A stretch of 64,000 nt of DNA, from assembly GCF_030056665.1 (NCBI RefSeq), contig NZ_JASHIG010000020.1; one strand, given 5' to 3'. The DNA is from Flectobacillus roseus. GTDB taxonomy: Bacteria > Bacteroidota > Bacteroidia > Cytophagales > Spirosomataceae. Shown here piece by piece: positions 53,895 to 62,632 of this stretch. A program made the position numbers and the translations under genes. The notes beneath the pieces were generated by a model, which saw nothing but the letters and a program-made list of their open reading frames with translations, searched no databases and was not told where the DNA came from. The first letter of the stretch is position 1; each line of letters begins with the position of its first letter.

Positions 53895-53940
53895 TTCACT
53901 CGGTTATCGTAACAGATAACTGTTAACTCATCATAATAAC

Positions 53941-54090
53941 ATGGCAAAGAAGGTAGTTGCAACCCTTAAAAAAGAAGGTGGTGTAAAATACGCTAAAGTT
54001 ATCAAAGCTGTTAAAACAGCTACTGGTGCTTACTCTTTCAAAGAAGAAATCGTTCTTCAAGAAGATGTTCAAGCTGCTCTTAAAGCTTAA
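53941..54090 (+). CDS. DUF4295 small basic protein (Bacteroidota ribosome-associated)
   Basis: 49 residues, MAKKVVATLKKEGGVKYAKV followed by a similarly basic remainder ending VQAALKA. It starts 46 bases after the rpmG stop. DUF4295 occurs between L33 and FtsY across the phylum; from memory, a Flavobacterium ribosome structure has assigned this family as an additional large-subunit protein (bL38), which I could not verify here. The Lys content and place in a ribosomal operon fit such a role. Confidence 0.88.
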   Translation: MAKKVVATLKKEGGVKYAKVIKAVKTATGAYSFKEEIVLQEDVQAALKA

Positions 54091-54120
54091 TATTCAGCCC
54101 CTTTATTAAGATTTTTAGGA

Positions 54121-54147
54121 AAAGTCCCTTTATCGGGACTTTTTTTG
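54121..54147 (+). terminator. Terminator after the DUF4295 gene
   Basis: AAAAGTCCC (54121-54129), loop TTTATC, GGGACTTTTTTT (54136-54147). It would partly insulate ftsY from the ribosomal genes; TACTTTTG at 54152-54159 could start a separate ftsY transcript. Confidence 0.85.
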
Positions 54148-54241
54148 TTTTACTTTTGCCTTACGTTTTCAAAAGTCTTCTGAATGTCTTTTTGTAGATA
54201 ACTTTCAGACTTTTAACGAGTAACCAAAAAAATAACAACAA

Positions 54242-55219
54242 ATGGGTTTATTCGATTTTTTTAAAAAGAAAGAAACACTCAATACTGAAGAGAAAGAATC
54301 ACTCGACAAAGGACTCGAAAAAACCAAAGAAGGACTTTTTTCGAAACTTAGTCGTGCTATCGTCGGCAAATCAAAAGTCGATGATGAGGTATTAGATGAA
54401 TTAGAAGAAATCTTAATCTCTTCGGATGTCGGCGTCGAAACTACTGTTAAAATCATTCGTCGTATCGAAGAGCGTGTTGCTCGTGATAAATTCGTAAGCA
54501 CAAGCGAACTTGACGAAATTCTTCGTGAGGAAATCGCAGAGCTATTGGCTCAAAACAAATCTGAAGATATTACTGATGCCTTCAAAAAATCTGATATCAA
54601 GCCTTATGTAATCATGGTAGTGGGTGTCAATGGCGTAGGTAAAACAACGACTATTGGTAAACTTGCTTCTCAATTCCACAAAGCTGGCAATAAGGTTATA
54701 TTAGGTGCAGGAGATACTTTCCGTGCTGCAGCAGTCGACCAACTCAAACTTTGGGGACAGCGCGTAGGCATTCCAGTAATCGATCACGGTATGAATACCG
54801 ACCCTGCTTCAGTAGCATTTGATGCTGTAAAACAAGCCGTTGAACAGCAAGCCGATGTGGTAATTATCGATACAGCAGGTCGATTACACAACAAAGTAAA
54901 CTTGATGAATGAATTGGCTAAAATCAAGCGTGTTGTTCAGAAGTTCTTGCCAGAGGCTCCTCATGAAGTGCTTTTGGTATTGGATGGTTCGACTGGACAA
55001 AATGCCTTTATCCAAGCGCAAGAGTTTACGAAGGCTACCGATGTAACAGCTTTGGCAATCACCAAGTTGGATGGTACAGCCAAAGGTGGTGTAGTAATTG
55101 GTATCTCAGATCAGTTCAAAATTCCAGTGAAGTATATTGGCGTAGGAGAGAAAATTGAAGATTTACAAGTCTTCAACAAAAAGGAATTTGTGAACTCACT
55201 TTTCAAGCGTAAAGCATAA
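54242..55219 (+). CDS. ftsY: Signal recognition particle receptor FtsY
   Basis: 325 residues: a short acidic/basic A region, then the N domain (helices, about 25-105) and GTPase G domain with GVNGVGKTTTIGKLASQF (P-loop), DTFRAAAVDQL, IIDTAGRLHNKVNLMNEL and TKLDGTAKGGVVIG. It binds SRP at the membrane and releases signal-anchored ribosomes to the translocon. It starts at ATG 54242, preceded by a likely own promoter, and is last of the L33-DUF4295-FtsY neighbourhood, conserved in the phylum. Confidence 0.96.
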   Translation: MGLFDFFKKKETLNTEEKESLDKGLEKTKEGLFSKLSRAIVGKSKVDDEVLDELEEILISSDVGVETTVKIIRRIEERVARDKFVSTSELDEILREEIAELLAQNKSEDITDAFKKSDIKPYVIMVVGVNGVGKTTTIGKLASQFHKAGNKVILGAGDTFRAAAVDQLKLWGQRVGIPVIDHGMNTDPASVAFDAVKQAVEQQADVVIIDTAGRLHNKVNLMNELAKIKRVVQKFLPEAPHEVLLVLDGSTGQNAFIQAQEFTKATDVTALAITKLDGTAKGGVVIGISDQFKIPVKYIGVGEKIEDLQVFNKKEFVNSLFKRKA

Positions 55220-55294
55220 AATATCTTTATTACCGATACGTTTACATCCTAAATAATGCACAGTCATTGTTTAGGATGTTTTCTTTGTATAGCT

Positions 55295-55762
55295 ATGATA
55301 AAAACCTTTTTCTTCGGACTATTTGCCATATTATCAACAATGGCTTGTACGCATAAATCCACATCATCCTCAAAAGTTATCCACAATCAGAGCAGGGTAT
55401 GTGGAAAAGTCACTTGGGTAGCTGGCAATCAGATGCCATCGCCTGACAGACCGCCTCGTGTTCCTAAAGGGATTCAAAGAGAAGTATTAATCTACGAGCT
55501 TACTAATCTCAAACAAGTAACGCAGGCGAATGGGTTTTACTCAAATATCCAAAGCAAGTTGATTACCAGCATTTTATCAGACAAAAACGGGGATTTTTGC
55601 TTAGCATTACCCGAAGGAAAGTATTCTATCATGGTACGTGAAGAGGGTAAAGGTTTGTGGGCAAATATCTTTGATGGCGAAGAAAACATTTTTCCTTTTG
55701 AGGTAAAAAAAGAGAAAAACGAGCCAATCAATTTTGTGATTAACTATCAGGCAGCCTATTAA
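55295..55762 (+). CDS. Lipoprotein with carboxypeptidase-regulatory-like fold
   Basis: 155 residues from ATG 55295 (an upstream ATG 39 bases earlier is also in frame, but the signal peptide begins at the chosen one). The lipobox is FAILSTMACTHK. The rest contains VCGKVTWVAGNQMPSPDRPP, LISDKNGDFCLALPEGKYS-like sequence near residue 110 and IMVREEGKGLWANIFDGEEN, which look like a small transthyretin-like or CarboxypepD_reg domain of the kind common in Bacteroidota surface lipoproteins. Function unknown. Confidence 0.7.
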   Translation: MIKTFFFGLFAILSTMACTHKSTSSSKVIHNQSRVCGKVTWVAGNQMPSPDRPPRVPKGIQREVLIYELTNLKQVTQANGFYSNIQSKLITSILSDKNGDFCLALPEGKYSIMVREEGKGLWANIFDGEENIFPFEVKKEKNEPINFVINYQAAY

Positions 55763-55769
55763 TAGCAAT

Positions 55770-55819
55770 AAAAAAGTGTGGATAAGTGAGTTATTAACAT
55801 CACTTATCCACACTTTTTT
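55770..55819. terminator. Perfect 20-bp bidirectional terminator
   Basis: Arms 55770-55789 and 55800-55819 are exact reverse complements with a 10-base loop, and begin and end with six A/six T. It lies between the convergent lipoprotein and glnS genes. Each arm contains a DnaA-box-like TTATCCACA (see rejected items). Confidence 0.85.
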
Positions 55820-55857
55820 GTGAATAATTATCAAATTATTCTTTGGCAAAATTAAAA

Positions 55858-57543
55858 TTATTTATTTTTTTCTTTTGCCCAAGCATCTTTCAAACCAACG
55901 GTTCTATTGAAAACTAATTTATCTCCAGTAGAATCTTTGTCTAAACAATAATACCCTTTACGGATAAATTGATAGTTCTTTCCTAACACAGCTTCTTTTA
56001 GGCTTGGCTCCACTAATACATGATCCAAGATCGTTAATGAATCTGGATTGATGAATTTCTTGAAGTCATCTCCTACTTGAGAAGCGTCTTCCAAAATCAA
56101 CAAACGGTCGTAAACTCGCACTTCTGCTGGTACTGCATGCTGTGCAGATACCCAGTGAATGGTTCCTTTTACATGAATACCAGAGGTATCTGAACCCGAA
56201 CGACTTTCTGGAATATAAGTACAGTGAATTTCGGTAATATTTCCGAATTCGTCTTTAACAAAATCTTCACATTTTACAATGTAAGCTCCTTTCAAACGAA
56301 CCATCAAACCAGGTCCCAAACGGAAGAATTTCTTTGGAGGAACTTCCATAAAGTCTTCACGCTCGATATATACCTCACGACTAAATGGTACATCACGATG
56401 ACCACTGTTGATATCTTCTGGGTTATTTTCTACTTGTAAAGTTTCTACTTGTCCTTCAGGATAATTAGTAATCACTAATTTCACTGGATCAAGTACTGCC
56501 ATTACACGTGTCGCAATTTTATTCAAATCCTCGCGCACACAGAATTCCAATACCCCTACATCGATAAGGTTATCGCGTTTTGCCACCCCAATTTTATCAC
56601 AGAAGTTACGAATTGAAGCAGGTGTAAATCCACGACGACGCAAGCCTGAGATAGTCGGCATACGAGGGTCATCCCATCCTGATACAATATTTTCTTTTAC
56701 CAACTGCAACAAACGTCTTTTACTCATTACCGTATGTGTAAGGTTCAAACGAGCAAATTCGTATTGATGCGATGGGAAAGTATCTAATTTTTCTATAAAC
56801 CAATCATACAACGGACGGTGTACGTCAAACTCCAACGTACAAATCGAGTGAGTAATTTTCTCAATCGAATCCGACTGCCCATGAGCAAAGTCATACATTG
56901 GATATATACACCATTTATCGCCAGTGCGGTGGTGTTTTGCCTTTTTGATACGGTACATCAAAGGGTCACGCATGTGCATGTTAGGATGCGCCATATCTAC
57001 CTTGGCACGAAGCACTTTTGCACCATCCTCAAATTCACCGTTTTTCATACGTTCAAACAAGTCGAGGTTTTCCTCAACTGAACGATAACGATATGGGCTT
57101 TCCTCACCAGGAATGTTAGGATTTCCTTTTTGAGTAGCAATTTGTTCCGATGTTTGGTCGTCTACATACGCCAATCCCTTTTTGATTAGCTGTACTGCAA
57201 GTTCATATAACTGGTCGAAGTAGTCAGAAGCATATAGCTCATTTTCCCAATCAAAACCTAACCAACGCACATCAGCTTTGATAGATTCTACGTACTCTGT
57301 ATCTTCTGTTACAGGGTTGGTATCATCAAAGCGAAGGTTTGTTTTTCCACCAAATTTGTCGGCTAACCCAAAGTTCAAGCAAATAGATTTGGCATGACCA
57401 ATGTGCAAATAACCGTTAGGCTCGGGAGGGAAACGAGTGTGTACACGACCACCATTTTTTCCTGATGTAATATCTTCCTCAACGATTTGTTCGAGAAAAT
57501 TAGCGGGAATTCGCTCTTGTGATTTTTCTTTTTCTTCTGTCAT
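55858..57543 (-). CDS. glnS: Glutaminyl-tRNA synthetase
   Basis: 561 residues, a normal GlnRS length. The class I HIGH motif is RFPPEPNGYLHIGHAKSICL near residue 40, and the KMSKS-equivalent is VMSKRRLLQLVKEN near 270. FDDTNPVTEDTEYVESIKAD and the beta-barrel anticodon-binding domain (after about 340, with REVYIEREDFMEVPPKKFFR) are typical. It glutaminylates tRNA-Gln directly, so the organism need not use the amidotransferase route for Gln. It is monocistronic. Confidence 0.97.
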   Translation of the reverse strand: MTEEKEKSQERIPANFLEQIVEEDITSGKNGGRVHTRFPPEPNGYLHIGHAKSICLNFGLADKFGGKTNLRFDDTNPVTEDTEYVESIKADVRWLGFDWENELYASDYFDQLYELAVQLIKKGLAYVDDQTSEQIATQKGNPNIPGEESPYRYRSVEENLDLFERMKNGEFEDGAKVLRAKVDMAHPNMHMRDPLMYRIKKAKHHRTGDKWCIYPMYDFAHGQSDSIEKITHSICTLEFDVHRPLYDWFIEKLDTFPSHQYEFARLNLTHTVMSKRRLLQLVKENIVSGWDDPRMPTISGLRRRGFTPASIRNFCDKIGVAKRDNLIDVGVLEFCVREDLNKIATRVMAVLDPVKLVITNYPEGQVETLQVENNPEDINSGHRDVPFSREVYIEREDFMEVPPKKFFRLGPGLMVRLKGAYIVKCEDFVKDEFGNITEIHCTYIPESRSGSDTSGIHVKGTIHWVSAQHAVPAEVRVYDRLLILEDASQVGDDFKKFINPDSLTILDHVLVEPSLKEAVLGKNYQFIRKGYYCLDKDSTGDKLVFNRTVGLKDAWAKEKNK

Positions 57544-57986
57544 AATACCAAATAATCAAAACGTTGATAGCTCCAGAGAACTACCTATTTTTAGTAAGAA
57601 TACCGTGTAATTTTAGTTGATGGTTATACGTGCTAGCATCAAGCGATAGGTAAGATTGGAAATATACAATTTGGGAATCATCCACAACCTACCAATCTCT
57701 GTCTTTATAAGTTTTTTGTTTACGTACATTTTCGCACCGAATCCGTTTTTGAAATCAGTGACAAATCATTCTGAAAGGAATAAATATCTCATTGAATAGA
57801 TTTGTATTAAATACGAATTTACACATTTTTATGAAATGGGAGAAACAAAAATCACATTCCTCGAATAATCCTGTCGAGTGATGAATTCCTTCCAACAATT
57901 CTGCCTGTAAGAAGTTATGAATGATATGCTCAAACGCCAATGCGTTTCGGCAAGTCATTTATGCGTTTTTTAACATTATCAATTTC
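57544..57986. other. 443-base divergent gap between glnS and the DUF2805 gene
   Basis: No repeat, RNA gene or convincing frame. The short palindrome AAACGC-CAAT-GCGTTT lies at 57931-57946 upstream of DUF2805. A 67-codon minus-strand frame (57755-57958) lacks any protein-like features. Confidence 0.4.
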
Positions 57987-58271
57987 ATGAAAAAAGTCAT
58001 ATTAAGCGAACAAGAGATAGACCGTATTATTGAGATGGCATGGGAGGACCGCACGCCCTTTGATGCCATTTTGGATCAATTTGGGCTAAAGGAACAAGAA
58101 GTAATAGAATTGATGCGAAAAGAGATGAAACGTTCTTCTTGGAAAATGTGGAGAGAGCGAGTACAAGGTCGAGCTACCAAACATCGTGTCAAAAGTACAA
58201 TTTTAAAAGGACGCTTTAAATGCGATTTACAAAGAAGTATCTCAATGAACAAAATTTCTAAAAGAAAGTAA
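57987..58271 (+). CDS. DUF2805 / TIGR03643 family small protein
   Basis: 94 residues from ATG 57987. MKKVILSEQEIDRIIEMAWE, DRTPFDAILDQFGLKEQEVI and MRKEMKRSSWKMWRERVQGR match the TIGR03643/DUF2805 family, a short helix-turn-helix-like protein seen in Bacteroidota, Proteobacteria and cyanobacteria. The usual TKHRVK motif is followed here by a slightly longer basic tail. No function is known; its basic helices would suit nucleic-acid binding. The upstream in-frame ATG at 57921 is rejected because the extension is hydrophobic and non-conserved. Confidence 0.88.
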   Translation: MKKVILSEQEIDRIIEMAWEDRTPFDAILDQFGLKEQEVIELMRKEMKRSSWKMWRERVQGRATKHRVKSTILKGRFKCDLQRSISMNKISKRK

Positions 58272-58434
58272 TTTTATGAGCTAGATTGCGTTTAACTGAC
58301 TCTATATCAAATACACTCATTTCGTTTGAGCAAAATATTATAGGTTTTTCGATAAGATAATGCCGTTTAATAAAAATTTTATTTTACGAAATTCCTTTTC
58401 TGTAAAATTTCTTAGAAATTTACTAGAAAGTCTG

Positions 58435-58545
58435 TAACTTTGCTTTCTATTTCTTAACCTTACTAAGAAACAGACTCAAGTCAGAAGTAAAAGATTTTGA
58501 ACGACTTAGATTGTGTCGTCAAACAATCTAGTAAAAATTCAAAAT
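58435..58545 (+). promoter_or_regulatory. Promoter -7 box and nested inverted repeats before the second Lrp gene
   Basis: TAACTTTG (58435-58442) fits the -7 box. In the leader, GATTTTGAA (58493-58501) and TTCAAAATC (58537-58545) pair, and inside them TAGATTGT (58507-58514) pairs with ACAATCTA (58523-58530). Lrp proteins bind such dyads, so autoregulation is possible. Confidence 0.45.
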
Positions 58546-58570
58546 CTATCCATACTAAACTCCTAATAAG

Positions 58571-59041
58571 ATGAGTGCAATTAAGCTAGACCAGATAGAC
58601 CATAAGGTTCTGGAAATTCTTCAACAGAACGCAAAGATTACCAACGCCCAGCTTTCAAAAGAAATTGGCCTTTCGCCAGCGCCTACCCTCGAACGTGTAA
58701 AAAAATTAGAAACTTCTGGTATCATTCAGAGCTACCATGCTCAATTGAATAGAGATAAAGTAGGTTTGGGAGTTACAACTTTTGTTACAGTTTCATTGAC
58801 TGGTCACAAAAAGCAAGTTACTGAATCATTCGTACACCAAATCAATGATATTCCAGAGGTTATCGAATGTCATCACGTTACAGGTTCTGGTGACTTTTTA
58901 TTGAAAATTATTGCTAAAGATATTTCTTCATACCAAAAGTTGATGCTTGAAAAAATCAACGAAATTGAAGAAGTTGCTGGCACACAAACGATGGTAATTC
59001 TTTCTACTTTCAAAGAAAGTAAGGTGTTGCCAATACCTTGA
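58571..59041 (+). CDS. Lrp/AsnC family transcriptional regulator (second copy)
   Basis: 156 residues: N-terminal HTH (KLDQIDHKVLEILQQNAKIT, QLSKEIGLSPAPTLERVKKL) and C-terminal RAM domain (DIPEVIECHHVTGSGDFLLK). It shares the family with the protein at 22968-23435 but differs throughout, notably in the recognition helix (LSPAPTLERVK against LTTTPVHERIK), so the two are not recent duplicates. This one starts an isolated transcript and has a strong terminator. Confidence 0.92.
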   Translation: MSAIKLDQIDHKVLEILQQNAKITNAQLSKEIGLSPAPTLERVKKLETSGIIQSYHAQLNRDKVGLGVTTFVTVSLTGHKKQVTESFVHQINDIPEVIECHHVTGSGDFLLKIIAKDISSYQKLMLEKINEIEEVAGTQTMVILSTFKESKVLPIP

Positions 59042-59065
59042 AAAACTTCATCATAACAATCATGC

Positions 59066-59102
59066 AAAAGCGCGAGCCCTTCGAGAAAGGCTCGCGCTTT
59101 TT
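59066..59102 (+). terminator. Terminator after the second Lrp gene
   Basis: AAAAGCGCGAGCC and GGCTCGCGCTTTTT form a perfect GC-rich stem around a 10-base loop, with T after it. Confidence 0.88.
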
Positions 59103-59235
59103 GTTGCTATACGCTTTGGGTGTTAAACAAAAATGTAATAATAATTCCGAAGAAACACTACCATTGTTTTTACTTACAGCTTATTGCAGGTAAACTTGAT
59201 TTAATTTTGCCTGCTTACGCAAGGACATATTTTCA

Positions 59236-59268
59236 TTCAAAATTCACAACTCACAATTCAGCACTTAT
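59236..59268. repeat. R2 right-end fragment beside the bshC stop
   Basis: CAAAATTCACAACTCACAAT and onward matches the right end of R2-a (AACTCACAATTCATCACTTA). It ends two bases from the bshC stop codon, in the convergent gap with the second Lrp gene. Confidence 0.55.
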
Positions 59269-59270
59269 AT

Positions 59271-60815
59271 TTACTCAACTATGGTATAATAGCTGAAATC
59301 GAGTGCATCGAAAGTATTGAGCAATGTTGAGATAAATTCGGAATTATTGAGCGAGAAATTCATGAGATTTTCCACACGTTCTTGTGACCCACCATTCGGG
59401 AAAAGTTTGTGCTTAAGCCCCAACAATTGATTTACTTCTGTTTCTTGATTACGCTCTTCCGCTTTTTTCAAGCGTTTTTCCAAATGGTCAAGGCTATTCA
59501 ATAGCTTTTGTTGCTCCCCTTTTACTGCGCCTTCTAAGGTTTTATCGATTTTGATAGCCTTGGCAAGTATTTCTTCAAAAATGGCTGAAAAGGTTTTTCC
59601 TTCTTCTGCCAAACTCAAAGAGTTTTCCGAATGCTTTTCAACAAAGTTTTTACGGAGCGTTATTTCATCATGGTATAGCTCCTCGATAGACAAATCTAGT
59701 TTTTCAATCTTTTTAGCAGAGGCCTTATTGACAACCAAAGCAAAATTGCGTGGCATTAAGATTGGAAATGTGACGCCATAATGATCAAAAGCACCTTTCA
59801 GTTGTAACCAATAAGGCACTTCAGATGGACCGCCGATATAGGCTAGATTTGGTAAAATAACCTCTTCATACACAGGACGTAATACCACGTTAGGACTAAA
59901 ATGTTCTGGTTGCGATTCGAGTAAGGCAAGTATCTCTTCTTCCGAAAATTGCAGCTCGGTATTCAATACTTTATAGATACCTTCTTCTTTTACGATACGC
60001 TCACGAACACCGTTGGACAAATAGAAGAAGTTGATTTCGCGAGGGGCAATTTGGGTTTTATATCCCAAATTTTCAAGGGCACTAGAGGTAGCATGTACTT
60101 TGGCAAAAGCCGAATGATTTAACAAATCATCTTTGATAATTGGCGAGAACAAAGTTTTTAACTGGCGGTCATCTGCATCAATACAAATCAATCCTTCTGC
60201 TCCAAATAACTCATGAATATAACATCGCACGGCATCGCTCAAGGTTTCTTTTTCGAGATATGCATTTTTAAATACCTCTGGGCAATCCGCAAACTCACTG
60301 ATTAACGTTTCAAGCTCTTTAGGATTCATTCTTCCTACGGCTCCCTTTTGTTCGGTATTCCACTCGTATTTTTTACCAAACAAAGAAAAATGATTGATTT
60401 CAGCAAAATCATGGTCTTCGGTAGCCATCCAATATACAGGTACAAAGTTGTAGTCAGGATATGCTTTTTTCAATGATTTAGCCAAATTAATCACGGTAAT
60501 CATCTTATAAACCACATAAAGAGGTCCAGTAAAAATATTCAACTGGTGCCCTGTGGTAACGGTAAAGGTATTGGGTTGAGCAAGAATATCAAGATCTGGC
60601 TGAATTGTTAGGTTTTGGTATTGTCGCTTTAGTACCTCTACAAGTACCTTTCTGTTTTCGTCAGAAAATGATTTTTGTTCTATCTGCTTGGCAAAACCTT
60701 CCAAATTAGGGAAGTTACCAGAATACTCGGTCAAAGCCGAAGCTTGGTCCATATAATCAAGAAAGAGCGCTGAAAATTGGTTGGTTTGTCTTAAAGGTAG
60801 TCTATGTACTTGCAT
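59271..60815 (-). CDS. bshC: Putative cysteine ligase BshC (bacillithiol synthesis)
   Basis: 514 residues. TTGHQLNIFTGPLYVVYKMI, FVPVYWMATEDHDFAEINHF, KEGIYKVLNTELQFSEEEIL and PYWLQLKGAFDHYGVTFPIL are characteristic of BshC. A coiled-coil near residues 425-465 (LEKRLKKAEERNQETEVNQL) is the dimerising arm. BshC adds cysteine to glucosaminyl-malate in the last step of bacillithiol synthesis. bshA and bshB are not in the window. It implies bacillithiol as thiol cofactor in this organism. Confidence 0.93.
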   Translation of the reverse strand: MQVHRLPLRQTNQFSALFLDYMDQASALTEYSGNFPNLEGFAKQIEQKSFSDENRKVLVEVLKRQYQNLTIQPDLDILAQPNTFTVTTGHQLNIFTGPLYVVYKMITVINLAKSLKKAYPDYNFVPVYWMATEDHDFAEINHFSLFGKKYEWNTEQKGAVGRMNPKELETLISEFADCPEVFKNAYLEKETLSDAVRCYIHELFGAEGLICIDADDRQLKTLFSPIIKDDLLNHSAFAKVHATSSALENLGYKTQIAPREINFFYLSNGVRERIVKEEGIYKVLNTELQFSEEEILALLESQPEHFSPNVVLRPVYEEVILPNLAYIGGPSEVPYWLQLKGAFDHYGVTFPILMPRNFALVVNKASAKKIEKLDLSIEELYHDEITLRKNFVEKHSENSLSLAEEGKTFSAIFEEILAKAIKIDKTLEGAVKGEQQKLLNSLDHLEKRLKKAEERNQETEVNQLLGLKHKLFPNGGSQERVENLMNFSLNNSEFISTLLNTFDALDFSYYTIVE

Positions 60816-61180
60816 AATGAGCGATGCCCCGTCGGGCTTTTCTATAAATATCTTCTAATGGTTGATTGAATGGAGTATTGTCTTGGATAGAAAACAAAAC
60901 CTAACTTCATACTAACGCAAGGTTAGTGGAGTTCGTTCTTTTAAAGCTTGATGTTTTTCTGAACACCACCAAATTATCGACCAATAACATCCTAAAAACC
61001 TTGAAATGAATTATTTCAGTCCTGATTCATCTTCAAATATTGAGTATATTTGTATAGAACTTGTTGAAAAACCGCCCTCTTCAAGCCGACTGCTCACAGT
61101 ATAATAGATATCCTCAAAAGAGGAATAGGCACAAAATTTGCTTGTTTTTTCCTTACGCTAATACATACGCAATCCTCGTC
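60816..61180. other. Divergent gap with a -7 box for the PorP gene
   Basis: TATATTTG (61045-61052) fits TAnnTTTG, with no good -33 box, giving a leader of about 120 bases before ATG 61181. A short GC-rich inverted repeat GCCC-CGTC-GGGC (60829-60840) is near the bshC start. No reading frame is supported. Confidence 0.4.
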
Positions 61181-62218
61181 ATGCAAAAATTTATACTTTT
61201 TTTAGTAGCAAGTTTATTTTGCTATCGCCTAAGTGCCCAACAAAACCCTCAATACAGTCAATATATGATGAATACCTATCTTATCAACCCCGCAGTGGTA
61301 GGTATTGAAGATTATACCGATATAAAAGTCGGCTATCGCAATCAGTGGACAAATTTTGAAGGAGCACCCACAACATACTACCTAACGGCGCACTTTGCCT
61401 TAGATAAGCCCGACCGTACCAGTACGGGTCCAACTCCTTATATTAGCAAAACTATTCGTCGTCCTATTACTCCTTCTCGCCAATATAGCGGTAAGCCACG
61501 AGTACCAGGGCATCAGGGCGTAGGCATTTCGCTCATATCTGACAATATGGGTCCTAGCTCCCAAATTAGCCTTTTGGGAAGTTACGCTTATCATATTCCT
61601 GTTACAGGACACTCAAAATTAGCCATTGGAGCATCGGGTGGTGTGACGCAATATACGCTAGACTTTTCGAATTTGCAGGTAAAAGTAAATCCAGATCCTG
61701 CGATTATGGGAGGTGGTAAAATTACAGCAATTCAGCCTACCATCAATGTAGGGGCATGGTATTACTCGATGAACTATTATATTGGGGTATCTGCCAATCA
61801 ACTTCTTTTTGAAAACTATAACCTCAAACCCACAGGCGATAACTCATCTACTTATTCGTGGGTTGGTAGTGTTTATCCTCACTATTTTCTTTCGGCTGGT
61901 TATAGATTTGACGCTACTGATTACTGGACGGTAATGCCTTCGGTATTAGTCAAAAAAGTAAATTTGGCACCTGTGACGTATGATGTGAATCTAAAAGCAA
62001 TGTATGACAATCGTTTTTGGATTGGTGTCTCTTATCGCAACAAAGACGCTTTTGTAGGTTTGGTAGGTTTTAATATTAGCTCTCTTCTCAATATTGGCTA
62101 TTCTTATGACTTCACGTTGTCTGACATCAATCAACGCTCTAGAGGCTCTCATGAGATTGTGATTGGAGTTATGCTAAACAACAGACATAAAATCCTCTGT
62201 CCACAAAATTTGTGGTAA
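61181..62218 (+). CDS. PorP/SprF family type IX secretion membrane protein
   Basis: 345 residues from ATG 61181; a TTG at 61061 would precede the signal peptide and is rejected. The signal peptide is KFILFLVASLFCYRLSAQ. QNPQYSQYMMNTYLINPAVV is the family N-terminus, and GVGISLISDNMGPSSQISLL, GASGGVTQYTLDFSNL and strand-rich blocks form the barrel. PorP/SprF proteins help attach or export surface adhesins by the T9SS and usually sit beside the large substrate gene; none is adjacent here. A type IX system elsewhere in the genome is implied. Confidence 0.9.
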   Translation: MQKFILFLVASLFCYRLSAQQNPQYSQYMMNTYLINPAVVGIEDYTDIKVGYRNQWTNFEGAPTTYYLTAHFALDKPDRTSTGPTPYISKTIRRPITPSRQYSGKPRVPGHQGVGISLISDNMGPSSQISLLGSYAYHIPVTGHSKLAIGASGGVTQYTLDFSNLQVKVNPDPAIMGGGKITAIQPTINVGAWYYSMNYYIGVSANQLLFENYNLKPTGDNSSTYSWVGSVYPHYFLSAGYRFDATDYWTVMPSVLVKKVNLAPVTYDVNLKAMYDNRFWIGVSYRNKDAFVGLVGFNISSLLNIGYSYDFTLSDINQRSRGSHEIVIGVMLNNRHKILCPQNLW

Positions 62219-62219
62219 T

Positions 62220-62259
62220 AAAATGGCTTGCTTAATATCGTAAAAAGGCAAGCCATTTT
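62220..62259. terminator. Terminator hairpin overlapping the 3' end of the HExxH gene
   Basis: AAAATGGCTTGC (62220-62231) and GCAAGCCATTTT (62248-62259) pair perfectly. It ends the PorP transcript; its right arm lies inside the last codons of the convergent small gene. Confidence 0.7.
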
Positions 62260-62585
62260 CTTTTTGTCAAATATTGTAAATTTTCATCTTCTTGGTAAGC
62301 CTCTCTTTCAAATATGATTTGATGATATGCCTTATTATGAGGCATTCCTTTCAAACGATTTATACCATAATTAATCAGATACCACAGATAAAAAAAGACA
62401 ATTCCCAATTCGATTTGCTGGCGTAAGTGAATCCTTTCATGATTGACTAATATTTTCGAGGGATTGCTTTTTTGAACTAATATAAAAGGAAACAGTGCCA
62501 TACCTGCTACCTGCAGATATGGCACTGTTAACAATATATAACCTTGTCGCAAATGAAAACCTATATGTATTTTGGGTAAAGCCAT
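62232..62585 (-). CDS. Small membrane protein with an HExxH motif
   Basis: 117 residues. It has two hydrophobic stretches (TVPYLQVAGMALFPFILV and IELGIVFFYLWYLINYGI). Between them is LVNHERIHLRQQIELG: HExxH, the zinc-binding core of gluzincin peptidases, near residue 49. A later FEREAYQEDEN (near 90) supplies a possible third ligand Glu. It resembles an uncharacterised Bacteroidota family that I recall only from its HERIHLRQQ wording. It could be a miniature membrane metallopeptidase, or a non-enzymatic relative. It lies 47 bases downstream of nuoA, same strand. Confidence 0.7.
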   Translation of the reverse strand: MALPKIHIGFHLRQGYILLTVPYLQVAGMALFPFILVQKSNPSKILVNHERIHLRQQIELGIVFFYLWYLINYGINRLKGMPHNKAYHQIIFEREAYQEDENLQYLTKRKWLAFLRY

Positions 62586-62632
62586 TAATCAAACCAATAG
62601 AAGAATTTACACCAAATACTTGCCTCTAAGAC

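Noticed and set aside
55377..55819. Three TTATCCACA (DnaA-box) matches within 450 bases
   Set aside because: Two are simply the two arms of a perfect terminator hairpin and the third is inside a coding region. There is no AT-rich unwinding element or dnaA/dnaN/gidA neighbourhood, so no origin is claimed.
57755..57958. 67-codon minus-strand frame in the glnS-DUF2805 gap
   Set aside because: No recognisable domain, no promoter, and it overlaps the upstream region of DUF2805. Considered a chance frame.
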